DNA of 64,000 nt from Bacillus pseudomycoides (GCF_002582035.1 NZ_NUQE01000018.1:250696-314695); one strand, 5' to 3'. Positions 1-7,754 are shown, counted from the stretch's first letter. Program-made: numbers and translations. The notes: a model not told the origin generated them from the sequence alone.

Positions 1-1
1 T

Positions 2-2695
2 CGTATCATTTCAAATATACAAACAACTGTTGATGAACAAAAAACATCGATTGGTAATCTATCTAAAAAAACAACAGAAATCGAAGAAAAAGCGGGGCAG
101 ATTACTGAGAAGTTAACAAGCGTTGAACAAAGAAAAAGTGGAATCCGAAATCTAATAACAGGAACAGCTTTTGAAAATGCAAATGGTTGGAAACAGTGGG
201 GAAATGTCGGGCGTGTAGGCGTTTATGGACCAATGGGAACGGCAAAACAATGTTTATACATTGAAACAAAATCAGCAGATGGCAAAACAAATTTAGTAGT
301 TCCACAAGGGACAGCTATTGGATTGCAGGGAAATGGTCATACTTTCTCCGTTAAGGCTGGACAAGAATATACACTATCTATGCAAGTGGCTACCAGTGAA
401 TTAGGCGACACACTCAATTATATTTACTTGATGTATAGTGTTACAGGTGGTAATAGACGATTACCAACAATTAAGATTACAGACTTTCTTAAAAGTGAAC
501 CGATTTATGTAGGAGCAACAACATATTACTATAAAGTCAGTTTTACATTTAAAGCTGATCGTGACGATAGTAATGTACATTTATTAATTGGCGGTCTTAC
601 AGTTAAGGAGTTAACAGGTTCGAACGGTTATGCTTGGATACGTATTTATGAATTAAAAGTTGAAACAGGTAACATGCCTACAGAGTGGACACCAGCAACA
701 GAAGACCAAGTGTCTCAAATTGTATTCGAACAGAAAACAGCTGAGTTTACTCGTACAACCGATTCTATTAAACAGAGTGTAGAAAGTATTTCTAAAACAC
801 AAACGACGCAAGGAGAGCAGTTAGAGCAAGCAAAATCTACTCTTGAAACGCAAGCAAAATCGATTGAGGGAAAAGTCGGTATAAAACAAGTAGAAGATTA
901 TGTGAGTGGAATTGGATATACGAATGAAATTTTGAATTCTAGATTGCTGAAAGACAAAAAAAATTGGACAGGTTCCGGTGCCGGACTTGTGTGGAATGCA
1001 GACACGAATAAGATTTGTAACGGAAACTATTCTATGTACATGAAAGTTACAGGTGAAACGAGCAATACGTATAAGAATGTTACTTCAAATAGAGTTGCTG
1101 TATCCCCAGGAGAAATAATGACAGCTTCAGCTTATTTTTATACAACTAATATAGCTGAACATCAAACAAGTAAACTAGAAATGAATATCATCTTTTGGAA
1201 TAAGAGTGGTGTGCAATTAACAGCGACAGCAAATTTTTTCGGGATTCCCAATAATACATGGACTAGAAATGTATTCACACTCGTCGCTCCTGCCGATGCA
1301 GTTGAATGTGCAGTTCGATTCTATATCATTCGTAACGGTGAATATTGGTTCTCTCAACCGATGTTACAACGCGGTGAAATTGCAAGTTCATTTGTTGAGA
1401 ATCCTAATGACATTGTCGGTAAAGACCAAATCATGAGTGACCTTGCTGAAAAAGTAGCGACGGCTGATTACAACAAGAAAATTACTGAGATAGATAATAG
1501 ATTCACTGTTAATGAAAAAGGTATCGAACTTGCAGCTAAGAAAACAGAAGTCTATACCCAAACGGAAAGTGATGGCAGATATGCTAAAGGTGCCTACGTG
1601 AAAGAAATGGAGGCACGTATCAGCGTTACTGAAAAAGACATTCTTAGCACAGTTAAAGTCGGAAATGTCATCTCAAGTATTAATCAAACAGCTGAAAAGA
1701 TTCAAATTGAAGCGAAGCGTATTAATTTAGTTGGTGCCGTTACAGCGGAATCCATTGCTGGTAAGTTACTAGAGGGTATAACTATTAGAGCAAAAGATCC
1801 GAACGATAATAATAATTTTACAGAGATGTCGAATGGCCGAATTTTCACACAAGGTCCTCAAACTCCAGCTGAATGGAATCAGTGGTCAAAGAAAGTTATT
1901 ACAGGTTTAGAAAAGGGACTTTTTTATAGTAGAGGTTATAAAGAAGACGGTTCGCAAGCAAATTCTGTAGACATTGCAGCATGGGGTGCCACCTTTAACA
2001 ACGGTAATGATACTGCGACATATGGATCACAGACATTTACTATATTGGATAAAGGTGCAAGAAAGTCTGTCACCGCAAGATCTTATGATGCAACTCAAGG
2101 ATGGAGACCATCGTTGAGCCTTGATAATCCTCAAAATGCAGAACTTGCAAATATAAGATCAGATGCAATTTATTTTTATAACTTTAATAAAAACTATAAG
2201 AATGAATGGGTTACCGAAAATGGCGGTTCACATTTAACCTTATATAAGTCAATGCTTGCTTGTGACGATGGTTGGTGGGGATATTTACAAGTGAAAAATG
2301 GTAGTGGTTCAAGCCACTCTGGAGTTGTAGCTACTGAATACAAAACTACGTCTCAACAAAAGTTAAAAACATATATAAAAGATTTGCAGTTCGATGCATT
2401 ACAAGACGTTTTGGACTTAAAAATAAAAGAATACTATTTCAAAAGTGATGTAGCTACTTTGTATGAAATGAGGGAGCAAAAAGAAGAAGGACAACCGCCG
2501 TACACATTGAATGACATTCCGAAGTACTACGGCTTCATGGTTGACGACTGTCCGCTTGCATTCACAGACGCTGAACGACAAGGAATCAATTTGTATGCTT
2601 CTTTATCAGTTCTTATAAAAGGGTTCCAAGAGTATGTAGCAAAAACGGACGAAAGATTAAATCAATTAGAAGGCGAAAGATTAAATCCATTATAA
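2..2695 (+). CDS. Phage tail/receptor-binding minor structural protein, 5' end outside window
   Basis: The frame is open from base 2, so the N-terminus lies to the left and the ATG at 233 is internal; about 897 residues are visible. Glu/Lys/Gln-rich helical, coiled-coil-like stretches alternate with two beta-rich modules that look like carbohydrate-binding (CBM4/9-type) folds, ending near 'GNMPTEWTPA' and 'SSFVENPND'. The last 120 residues ('KLKTYIKDLQFDAL', then 'YYGFMVDDCP') resemble the S74-type intramolecular chaperone end of tail spikes, although I see no clear catalytic dyad. It lies directly upstream of holin and endolysin, the usual place for the distal tail protein of a Bacillus siphophage. 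Function is inferred from composition and context. Confidence 0.8.
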   Translation, partial: RIISNIQTTVDEQKTSIGNLSKKTTEIEEKAGQITEKLTSVEQRKSGIRNLITGTAFENANGWKQWGNVGRVGVYGPMGTAKQCLYIETKSADGKTNLVVPQGTAIGLQGNGHTFSVKAGQEYTLSMQVATSELGDTLNYIYLMYSVTGGNRRLPTIKITDFLKSEPIYVGATTYYYKVSFTFKADRDDSNVHLLIGGLTVKELTGSNGYAWIRIYELKVETGNMPTEWTPATEDQVSQIVFEQKTAEFTRTTDSIKQSVESISKTQTTQGEQLEQAKSTLETQAKSIEGKVGIKQVEDYVSGIGYTNEILNSRLLKDKKNWTGSGAGLVWNADTNKICNGNYSMYMKVTGETSNTYKNVTSNRVAVSPGEIMTASAYFYTTNIAEHQTSKLEMNIIFWNKSGVQLTATANFFGIPNNTWTRNVFTLVAPADAVECAVRFYIIRNGEYWFSQPMLQRGEIASSFVENPNDIVGKDQIMSDLAEKVATADYNKKITEIDNRFTVNEKGIELAAKKTEVYTQTESDGRYAKGAYVKEMEARISVTEKDILSTVKVGNVISSINQTAEKIQIEAKRINLVGAVTAESIAGKLLEGITIRAKDPNDNNNFTEMSNGRIFTQGPQTPAEWNQWSKKVITGLEKGLFYSRGYKEDGSQANSVDIAAWGATFNNGNDTATYGSQTFTILDKGARKSVTARSYDATQGWRPSLSLDNPQNAELANIRSDAIYFYNFNKNYKNEWVTENGGSHLTLYKSMLACDDGWWGYLQVKNGSGSSHSGVVATEYKTTSQQKLKTYIKDLQFDALQDVLDLKIKEYYFKSDVATLYEMREQKEEGQPPYTLNDIPKYYGFMVDDCPLAFTDAERQGINLYASLSVLIKGFQEYVAKTDERLNQLEGERLNPL

Positions 2696-2708
2696 AAGGT
2701 GATTATTG

Positions 2709-2882
2709 ATGAAAATAACAGCAAATCCAGAACTTTATGCAAAAGTGGTGGAAGAACAACTAAACGCTGCCACGCAGGAGAAAAACGTTTATTTGTCGCG
2801 CGTAATCGAGTTAGAAGCTGAAAATCATAATTTGAGAGAAGAAAATGAAAAACTTAAACAGCCGGAGCCTGCTAAAAAGTAA
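2709..2882 (+). CDS. Small phage coiled-coil protein (57 aa)
   Basis: A 57-residue ORF starting at ATG 2709 behind an AAAGGTGAT ribosome site and ending TAA 2882, too short for most ORF callers. The protein begins MKITANPELY and carries a heptad-like stretch ('VIELEAENHNLREENEKL') typical of a short coiled coil, then a Pro/Lys tail. It lies 13 bases after the tail gene and 32 before the holin gene, in the same direction, so it is part of the late tail-lysis operon. Such small proteins are common between tail fibre and holin genes in cereus-group phages. No function is known to me. Confidence 0.7.
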   Translation: MKITANPELYAKVVEEQLNAATQEKNVYLSRVIELEAENHNLREENEKLKQPEPAKK

Positions 2883-2914
2883 GGCTTTTTTATTTTGAAA
2901 GGAGAGGTAAACAA

Positions 2915-3325
2915 TTGGATCGTATCGATGTATTAACTAAATCATTTATAGCTGCCTTTGGTGGCTTTTGCGGTTACTTTCTAGGAGGTTGGGACGTGTC
3001 ATTAAAAATCTTAGTCACAATGGCAGCGATTGATTATGTAACAGGAATGATTGCAGCAGGATATAACGGAGAACTAAAAAGCAAAATCGGATTTCGAGGC
3101 ATTGCCAAAAAGGTAGTGCTTTTTTTATTGGTCGGAGCAGCTGCTCAAGTAGATGTTGCGATTGGAAGTAACAGCGCAATTCGTGAAGCAACTATCTTTT
3201 TCTTTGCAGGAAATGAATTACTTTCTATTCTTGAAAACGCTGGTCGTATGGGTATCAAGTTACCAACTGCATTAACAAATGCTGTTGAGATTTTAAATAA
3301 CAAAAACAAGGGAGAGAACGAATAA
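2915..3325 (+). CDS. Holin, phage_holin_4 family
   Basis: 136 residues with a TTG start, supported by GAAAGGAGAGG eight bases upstream. Hydrophobic segments at about residues 10-26, 30-48 and 66-84, the 'AAIDYVTGMIAA' motif and the charged C-terminus match the toxin-secretion/phage-lysis holin family. Holins make inner-membrane holes that let endolysin reach the wall at the end of the lytic cycle. The stop codon overlaps the endolysin ATG by one base, a typical translationally coupled lysis cassette. Confidence 0.9.
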   Translation: MDRIDVLTKSFIAAFGGFCGYFLGGWDVSLKILVTMAAIDYVTGMIAAGYNGELKSKIGFRGIAKKVVLFLLVGAAAQVDVAIGSNSAIREATIFFFAGNELLSILENAGRMGIKLPTALTNAVEILNNKNKGENE

Positions 3326-4332
3326 TGACTAAAAATATTATCGACATTTCATATTTTAATGGTAATCCTAACTGGGATGTATTAGCTCCACAACTGGACT
3401 TAGCTATTTGCCGCGTTCAATATGGTTCAAATAAGCAGGATGTTAAATATAATGAATATGTATCTGCATTAGAAGCGCGAGGTATTCCACATGCTGCATA
3501 TGCTTATGGATGCTATGTATCTGTAAATGATGCAATTGTGGAAGCAAACGACTTTATATCAAGAGTAAATCCTAATGCAAAATTCTTAGTATTAGATGTT
3601 GAAGACGACACTCTAGCAAGCTGCGGCGCAACTAATCTAGCAAAAGCATCTCAAGCATTTATTGATACTTGTAAAGCTGCTGGATGGAAAGTAGGTTTGT
3701 ATGTATCTCATCACATGTACGGTTCTTATGGACTACAAAATGTAAAAGCTGATTTCCTTTGGATTCCGCGTTATGGTGGTCCAAAACCGGCATATGCATG
3801 TGACTTATGGCAGTATGCTGATGGAGAAACAGGTGGCTGGCTTGATGGTATTGGCAAAGTTGACTTAAACCGTCTAAACGGTGATAAGACTCTTGAATGG
3901 TTTATCGGTAGTTCCAACTCATTACTACCACAAGATGAAGTTTTAGGGTATCTTACAACGACTGCTGATGTTGCTAACATTCGAAAAGAACCAAATGTAA
4001 ATTCTCCTGTTATGCGTACAGCTACAAAAGGACAAGGTCACACTTATTATGCTTGGTCATATGATGGTGCTCATTTTTGGTACAAGGTAGCTACTGACAA
4101 CTGGATGCGTGACGATGTTGCAAGCATCAACAAGGATGGTAAATGGCATGGCGTTGTGTGGGTAAGTGGCGACAATGTAAATATACGTTCTGGAGCTGGC
4201 ACGAATTATAATAAAATTGGCAGCATTGGACAAGGGTCATATGACATTGATGGACGTGAAGGCGACTGGATTCATATCAAAGACCGTGGTTGGATGCTTT
4301 TCGATGAGTCATATGTAAAATGGATTAGATAA
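3325..4332 (+). CDS. Endolysin: GH25 muramidase with C-terminal SH3-type domains
   Basis: 335 residues. The N-terminal 195 form a glycoside hydrolase family 25 domain: Asp7 in 'IIDIS' and the 'LDVED' pair Asp91/Glu93 are the expected acidic catalytic residues, and 'DLWQYA' is the conserved strand near its end. Two SH3-like wall-binding modules follow (about residues 208-265 and 270-335; 'VANIRKEPN' and 'VNIRSGAGT' are their signature starts). It cleaves the MurNAc-GlcNAc bond of peptidoglycan for phage release. The gene is coupled to the holin and followed by a strong terminator, so it closes the late operon. Confidence 0.95.
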   Translation: MTKNIIDISYFNGNPNWDVLAPQLDLAICRVQYGSNKQDVKYNEYVSALEARGIPHAAYAYGCYVSVNDAIVEANDFISRVNPNAKFLVLDVEDDTLASCGATNLAKASQAFIDTCKAAGWKVGLYVSHHMYGSYGLQNVKADFLWIPRYGGPKPAYACDLWQYADGETGGWLDGIGKVDLNRLNGDKTLEWFIGSSNSLLPQDEVLGYLTTTADVANIRKEPNVNSPVMRTATKGQGHTYYAWSYDGAHFWYKVATDNWMRDDVASINKDGKWHGVVWVSGDNVNIRSGAGTNYNKIGSIGQGSYDIDGREGDWIHIKDRGWMLFDESYVKWIR

Positions 4333-4337
4333 TGAAG

Positions 4338-4370
4338 AGAGCTGACTCTTATGAGTTGGCTCTTTTTTTT
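4338..4370 (+). terminator. Terminator after endolysin
   Basis: Stem AGAGCTGACTC / GAGTTGGCTCT (two G-U pairs) with loop TTAT, followed by eight T. Confidence 0.9.
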
Positions 4371-4469
4371 ATGCATTTTTTTCATTTTATGTAAAATATT
4401 TGTGTATTTTAGTTGACTTAAGTAAACTAAAAGTGTATAATAAGAGTATAAAGAAAAGGAGGTGAAAAC

Positions 4470-4622
4470 ATGGATTGGTTAATAATCTTAGGAGGCATCG
4501 CAACAGTCGTAACAACTCTTGCTCAATTATCAACAGTAGTTAAAAACAGCGTGGATACATACTACAAGATAAAAGAGGAAAAAGAAAAGAGTCGCTCCCG
4601 ACAAGAAGACGACTCCGAATAA
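4470..4622 (+). CDS. Micro-ORF, one membrane helix: possible type I toxin/holin-like peptide
   Basis: 50 residues, ATG 4470 to TAA 4622, with an unusually strong ribosome site (AAGGAGGTGA). The protein starts MDWLIILGGIATVVTTLAQL, a single membrane helix, and ends in a highly charged KEEKEKSRSRQEDDSE-like tail. The leader upstream is AT-rich and contains 'TATAATAAGAG'. A hairpin lies just past the stop. One helix, a charged tail, a very strong Shine-Dalgarno and a place after the phage lysis genes are the architecture of Bacillus prophage toxins such as TxpA of the B. subtilis skin element, though I see no clear sequence identity. It could equally be a small accessory holin. Confidence 0.5.
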   Translation: MDWLIILGGIATVVTTLAQLSTVVKNSVDTYYKIKEEKEKSRSRQEDDSE

Positions 4623-4627
4623 CACCA

Positions 4628-4651
4628 CAGGGGAGGGAAACCTCCCTTGTA
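4628..4651 (+). terminator. GC-rich hairpin after micro-ORF
   Basis: Inverted repeat GGGAGG / CCTCCC with a GAAA-like loop, extended by flanking ACA/TGT. There is no T-run, so it may be an RNA 3' stabiliser rather than a true terminator. Confidence 0.45.
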
Positions 4652-4680
4652 CCTAAGATTATAACACATTCTAAAGTATC

Positions 4681-4863
4681 ATGAAAAAATTTATTTGGAC
4701 AAATATACCCGTAGTTATTGTTTTGGTGTTCATCTTGTCTATTCTTGATTATAGAAATTTAAACGTTTGGGGATACATCTGTATAATTGGTACAGCATTA
4801 TCTTTATTGCTAATGGTAATCAACATAGTAATTTGGTATATAAAGGAGAAGAAAAATGTATAG
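4681..4863 (+). CDS. Small two-helix membrane protein (60 aa)
   Basis: 60 residues with membrane helices at about 6-23 and 30-52 and a short KEKKN cytoplasmic tail. The ATG at 4681 has no obvious ribosome site, so expression as drawn is uncertain. It overlaps the downstream HTH gene by 8 bases, which suggests co-translation. No recognisable family; part of the prophage accessory region. Confidence 0.5.
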   Translation: MKKFIWTNIPVVIVLVFILSILDYRNLNVWGYICIIGTALSLLLMVINIVIWYIKEKKNV

Positions 4864-5068
4864 GTTTGAAACAAAGGAACAACTCATAGAATTCATAAAA
4901 GATGAAATTTTGAACTCCTCAGAAGCATTGGACATTCTCGGTTGCTCAAGGCAATATTTAAACAAGTTAATAAAAGAGGAAAAACTAACACCAATTAAAG
5001 AAACGGTACGAGATCGATTATTCTTTAAACAAGACATACTGAATAGAAAAGAGCAGATGAGAAAGTAA
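4856..5068 (+). CDS. Small prophage helix-turn-helix protein (70 aa)
   Basis: 70 residues with AAAGGAGAA upstream of ATG 4856. The segment 'EALDILGCSRQYLNKLIKE' is an excisionase/MerR-like HTH (helix, turn at Gly-Cys-Ser, recognition helix), followed by 'KLTPIKETVRDRLFFKQDI', the wing-and-helix pattern of HTH_17 proteins. Such proteins act as directionality factors or small regulators in integrated elements. Because this element must be excised from sigK, an excisionase role is attractive, but nothing in the sequence proves it. Confidence 0.7.
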   Translation: MYRFETKEQLIEFIKDEILNSSEALDILGCSRQYLNKLIKEEKLTPIKETVRDRLFFKQDILNRKEQMRK

Positions 5069-5145
5069 AAAGCAGCATAGATAGGAACTAGCGGTTTTAA
5101 GAAAGAAATATCGACCATTTGAGTAAGCAGAAATGAATAAAACTA

Positions 5146-5177
5146 AAAGCCCTCTCATGTGAGAAGGGCTCTTTTTA
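5146..5177. terminator. Bidirectional terminator between HTH gene and lexA-like gene
   Basis: AGCCCT-CTCA / TGAGAAGGGCT with one bulge, followed by CTTTTT on the plus strand. The minus strand gives CTTTTAGTTTT. It can end both the rightward HTH operon and the leftward LexA-like gene. Confidence 0.8.
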
Positions 5178-5299
5178 TGGTTTCGATATTATAAAGTACC
5201 TTGTAGTTTAATACTAACTTGCAAAAAATCTTAGTTTTGAAAAAGGTTTCAACAGTGAAGACGAAACAAATAAATCTCCACTCAATCATACTGTTTAGT

Positions 5300-5524
5300 T
5301 TATAAGGCTTCTTGTAAAATTTTAATTGCTCGCGGTTTCGTTGGATCACGATGAATATAACCGTAATCTTCTAGCTTGACTAAATGCCCATGTACAGTAG
5401 AAGTAGAAGCAAGTCCTATAGCATCCCCGATTTCACGTACAGTTGGTGGATAGCCGTCTTCTTTTATTCTTTGTTTCATGAAATTTAGAATTTGAGATTG
5501 TCTTTCGGTCAGTGGTTTCATCAT
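5300..5524 (-). CDS. LexA-type DNA-binding domain protein lacking the autoprotease domain
   Basis: 74 residues, start ATG at 5524 with AGAGAGGA upstream. The whole protein is a LexA N-terminal winged helix: '[14 protein letters not shown]', the helix '[20 protein letters not shown]' and wing '[12 protein letters not shown]' match Bacillus LexA nearly residue for residue, but the frame stops where the hinge and Ser/Lys self-cleavage domain should begin. Full LexA is about 205 residues. A protein like this could read SOS operators but could not be inactivated by RecA-stimulated cleavage and would lack the main dimerisation domain. It is transcribed away from the sigK junction. A LexA-like box lies in its own promoter region. 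Confidence 0.88.
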   Translation of the reverse strand: MMKPLTERQSQILNFMKQRIKEDGYPPTVREIGDAIGLASTSTVHGHLVKLEDYGYIHRDPTKPRAIKILQEAL

Positions 5525-5588
5525 GTAGTATCCTCTCTTTATTCATTTGAATATCTGATTATAGAATAACAAAGAAATATAATTTAAT

Positions 5589-5602
5589 CAAACATTTGTT
5601 CT
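5589..5602. promoter_or_regulatory. LexA/DinR-like operator upstream of the lexA-like gene
   Basis: CAAACATTTGTTCT matches the Bacillus SOS box CGAAC-N4-GTTCG at the two core half-sites (AAC-N4-GTT). It lies about 65 bases upstream of the lexA-like start and just upstream of the expected -35 for a TATAAT on the minus strand (plus bases 5558-5563). Confidence 0.5.
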
Positions 5603-5643
5603 ATTCCGCGATTAAATTTAATAATTAGTTCACACTCTATTAA

Positions 5644-5739
5644 TATTTTGTTGTTGATGCAGCTAAATTTGTAAGATGATTAAGCAAAGGTGAACTGGAA
5701 GCATTTAAGTATTTAGAAAAACATTTTATTTTTGCTTGA
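5644..5739 (+). pseudogene. Degenerate coding remnant near the element end
   Basis: One frame reads YFVVDAAKFVR, a TGA at about 5668, then LSKGELEAFKYLEKHF before a final TGA. The codon pattern looks like former coding sequence of an unknown phage gene interrupted by a stop, with no start or ribosome site. The rest of 5525-5848 shows only AT-rich DNA and the promoter of the lexA-like gene. Confidence 0.3.
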
Positions 5740-5848
5740 AAGTTTGTACATAGGATAGAGAGTTAAAGCGGTTTAATTTTTAATACTGTAACATCAAAGT
5801 ATTCTCTTCTTAATAGAAGATAACGGAAACTAAACAGGATAAAGTCTA

Positions 5849-6151
5849 GTGGAGAATGAGATTTCTTTAATAGATATTTTAAAGTCAGAATCAGAAGATG
5901 TAATTGATACCATTCAATTGAGTATGGAGCTTGAGAAAATTAAAGAGTATATCGATATATTAGATGAACGGGAAAAAGAAGTGATTGTGAACCGGTTTGG
6001 TCTTGGCATGGAAAAAGAGAAAACGCAGCGCGAGATTGCGAAGGCACTTGGTATATCAAGGAGCTATGTGTCACGCATTGAGAAGCGGGCGTTAATGAAG
6101 ATGTTTCATGAATTTGTTCGTGCAGAGAAAGAGAAGAAGGGGAAATCTTAA
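5849..6151 (+). CDS. sigK: C-terminal part of RNA polymerase sigma-K, gene split by the prophage
   Basis: Sigma K is the late mother-cell sporulation sigma factor. This frame gives its C-terminal 100 residues: '[16 protein letters not shown]', then sigma region 4 with '[20 protein letters not shown]' (the -35 binding HTH) and '[12 protein letters not shown]'. Regions 1.2-2.4 are missing: a TAA occurs nine bases upstream of the GTG and phage DNA precedes it. The missing N-terminal part should lie at the far left end of the element, outside the window. The GTG has no good ribosome site and is probably not used; the fragment becomes functional only after excision joins the halves. Equivalent to spoIIIC of B. 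subtilis. A terminator follows. Confidence 0.93.
   Translation: MENEISLIDILKSESEDVIDTIQLSMELEKIKEYIDILDEREKEVIVNRFGLGMEKEKTQREIAKALGISRSYVSRIEKRALMKMFHEFVRAEKEKKGKS
5855..5859 (+). other. Predicted right recombination core (AATGA) of the sigK-intervening element
   Basis: AATGA lies within GAG AAT GAG ATT of the sigK fragment, at the codons where the B. subtilis skin element recombines using the same five bases. Homology to SigK begins exactly here and ceases upstream. The partner copy should be at the left end, outside the window. Confidence 0.7.
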
Positions 6152-6157
6152 AGATGG

Positions 6158-6197
6158 AAAGTGTCTGATTTTATTCGAAAGCAGGCACTTTTCTTTT
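6158..6197 (+). terminator. sigK terminator
   Basis: AAAGTGTCTG / CAGGCACTTT stem with one G-U pair, loop of about 14, then TCTTTTT. Confidence 0.8.
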
Positions 6198-6367
6198 TGG
6201 ATAAAATGAAACTCCTTTGATAAATCTATGTTCACGGTTGAAAATGATGGGTTCTATCTGTAATATTAAAAGGTGCTAATAATTTATGATATAGAAATAA
6301 AAATAGGAAAAACTACATGTAATAGTCTTATTACAAAATTATATATCATAGTAGGGGGTTTCGCAGT

Positions 6368-7147
6368 TTGCGACGTACGTTATATCGATTATTGATTGAA
6401 CTTACAAACGGTCGTTTTACGTCCTATGTATTGCGTAATTTTGCACAGTCGCGTTTAAGCTCGATTGTTATTCCGTCTTATGCGAAAGTATTTCAAATTA
6501 GGCAAGATGAGATGGAGAAGGATTTAAAAGAGTACGGAACGCTTCATGAATTATTTACGCGTAAGTTAAAAGAGGGAAAACGATCGATTGATACAGAAGT
6601 ATCCAGCATTGTGAGTCCGGTTGATGGTGTTTTTGCAGGGCATGGTCCTATTGATCAGGCAAAAATGTTTGAGATTAAAGGGAAACAATATTCTATTGTA
6701 GATATGCTTGGTACGGAAGAGCGAGCAGCGCGTTACGCAGGTGGTACATATATGGTTATTTATTTAAGTCCAAGCCATTATCACCGTATTCATAGCCCGC
6801 TTTCAGGTACAGTGACAGAACGTTTTGTACTTGGAAGGAAATCGTATCCTGTTAACGCAGCAGGTATGAAATATGGAAAAGATACGTTATCCAAAAACTA
6901 TCGCTCTGTAACTGAAATAGAGAGCGAAGGCGAGCGGATGGCGCTTGTTAAAGTAGGCGCAATGTTTGTTAATAGTATTGAACTGCTGCATGAGAGAGAA
7001 GTTGTTCAAAAAGGTGAAGAGATGGCTTACTTTACATTTGGCTCTACAGTCGTTCTATTATTTGAAAAAGATATGATTGAAGTAGTTCAATCATTAACTA
7101 GTGGACAAGAGGTTCGTGTTGGTGAAAAAGTCGCAACTCGATTATAA
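6368..7147 (+). CDS. psd: Phosphatidylserine decarboxylase
   Basis: Converts phosphatidylserine to phosphatidylethanolamine at the cytoplasmic membrane using a pyruvoyl group made by self-cleavage. 259 residues. The FGST motif (Gly225-Ser226) near the C-terminus is the autocleavage site, with Ser226 becoming the pyruvoyl of the small alpha chain. 'SPVDG', '[11 protein letters not shown]' and 'GAMFVNSIE' are conserved family blocks, and the catalytic His is within HYHRIH. It uses a TTG start at 6368 with GTAGGGGG upstream. It follows sigK with its own leader; the 170-base gap shows no other gene. A terminator closes it. Confidence 0.95.
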   Translation: MRRTLYRLLIELTNGRFTSYVLRNFAQSRLSSIVIPSYAKVFQIRQDEMEKDLKEYGTLHELFTRKLKEGKRSIDTEVSSIVSPVDGVFAGHGPIDQAKMFEIKGKQYSIVDMLGTEERAARYAGGTYMVIYLSPSHYHRIHSPLSGTVTERFVLGRKSYPVNAAGMKYGKDTLSKNYRSVTEIESEGERMALVKVGAMFVNSIELLHEREVVQKGEEMAYFTFGSTVVLLFEKDMIEVVQSLTSGQEVRVGEKVATRL

Positions 7148-7185
7148 AAGAAGCAGCTTTTATATAGCTCGTTTCACTTTATAAT

Positions 7186-7217
7186 AAAAGAGCCGTCTTA
7201 TAGATGGCTCTTTTTAC
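7186..7217. terminator. psd terminator, probably bidirectional
   Basis: AAAAGAGCCGTCT / AGATGGCTCTTTTT with loop TAT; the reverse strand also ends in a T-rich run and could serve the leftward sda gene. Confidence 0.85.
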
Positions 7218-7289
7218 AAGTGAAGCAATATCTGTCCCGTACTGAATGGACAGTAGATCTTTAACCTTAATACACAGAGCTTATTAAGG

Positions 7290-7346
7290 CGATCCGGGTC
7301 AACTAATCATAAGCGGGTAAAAGCCACTTATGGAAGTTTCACTGTA
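7290..7346 (+). repeat. bcr-like repeat, degenerate short copy
   Basis: Contains the family marks 'GGTCAACTAA', an internal inverted repeat (CATAAG..CTTATG) and the end 'GAAGTTTCACT'. Lies just downstream of the leftward sda gene. Confidence 0.6.
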
Positions 7347-7353
7347 TATGTAT

Positions 7354-7509
7354 TCAAGACGATTGCAAAAGCTTGTCCTCTAGTGAGCGTCTAATGATTT
7401 CTTGTTTAATAAGTAAAATGAAGTCGGGATTTAATTTTAATTCTTTTGCTTTATAATAAGACTCAGTGAGTAATTCGGTAGATAACTTTTCCATATGTTT
7501 CGCCGTCAA
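7354..7509 (-). CDS. sda: Sda, checkpoint inhibitor of sporulation kinases
   Basis: Small protein that binds the histidine kinases KinA/KinB and blocks the phosphorelay when replication is not in order. Read on the minus strand from TTG 7509: [20 protein letters not shown], then '[20 protein letters not shown]' and a short tail, closely matching B. subtilis Sda. AGGAGGTGAACC lies eight bases upstream of the TTG. The internal ATG at 7494 gives 46 residues, the B. subtilis length, but is about 25 bases from the ribosome site, so I prefer TTG (51 residues). The position next to yqeG is conserved. DnaA boxes lie upstream, consistent with known DnaA control of sda. Confidence 0.92.
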   Translation of the reverse strand: MTAKHMEKLSTELLTESYYKAKELKLNPDFILLIKQEIIRRSLEDKLLQSS

Positions 7510-7587
7510 GGCGGTTCACCTCCTGCGAAAAAGGTAAATTTGTCTCATTTAATGTATCAAAAATTGTCTTATGTCACAATCTGTTGG

Positions 7588-7686
7588 TTATCCACATGCT
7601 ATCGTGGATAAGATGTGTAATAATTGTTGGTAATTTCGGAATTAACTGAAACTTCAACGAGGAAATTGTGTACAAGTTTATCCACA
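7588..7686. promoter_or_regulatory. DnaA box cluster in the sda promoter region
   Basis: Perfect TTATCCACA at 7588-7596 and at 7678-7686, plus an inverted near-match CGTGGATAA at 7603-7611. All lie 80-180 bases upstream of sda. B. subtilis sda is a DnaA-regulated gene with boxes in its promoter, so conserved control is inferred. Confidence 0.8.
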
Positions 7687-7754
7687 GGTAGGCAATCGAA
7701 AAATGCTGTCGAAAAATTTTATCTAACTTTAACGGAAAGTAGCCGTTAGATGAT

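Noticed and set aside
5155-5349. 64-residue minus-strand ORF next to the lexA-like gene
   Set aside because: Overlaps the lexA-like gene and terminator; low-complexity Phe/Lys-rich product, no ribosome site.
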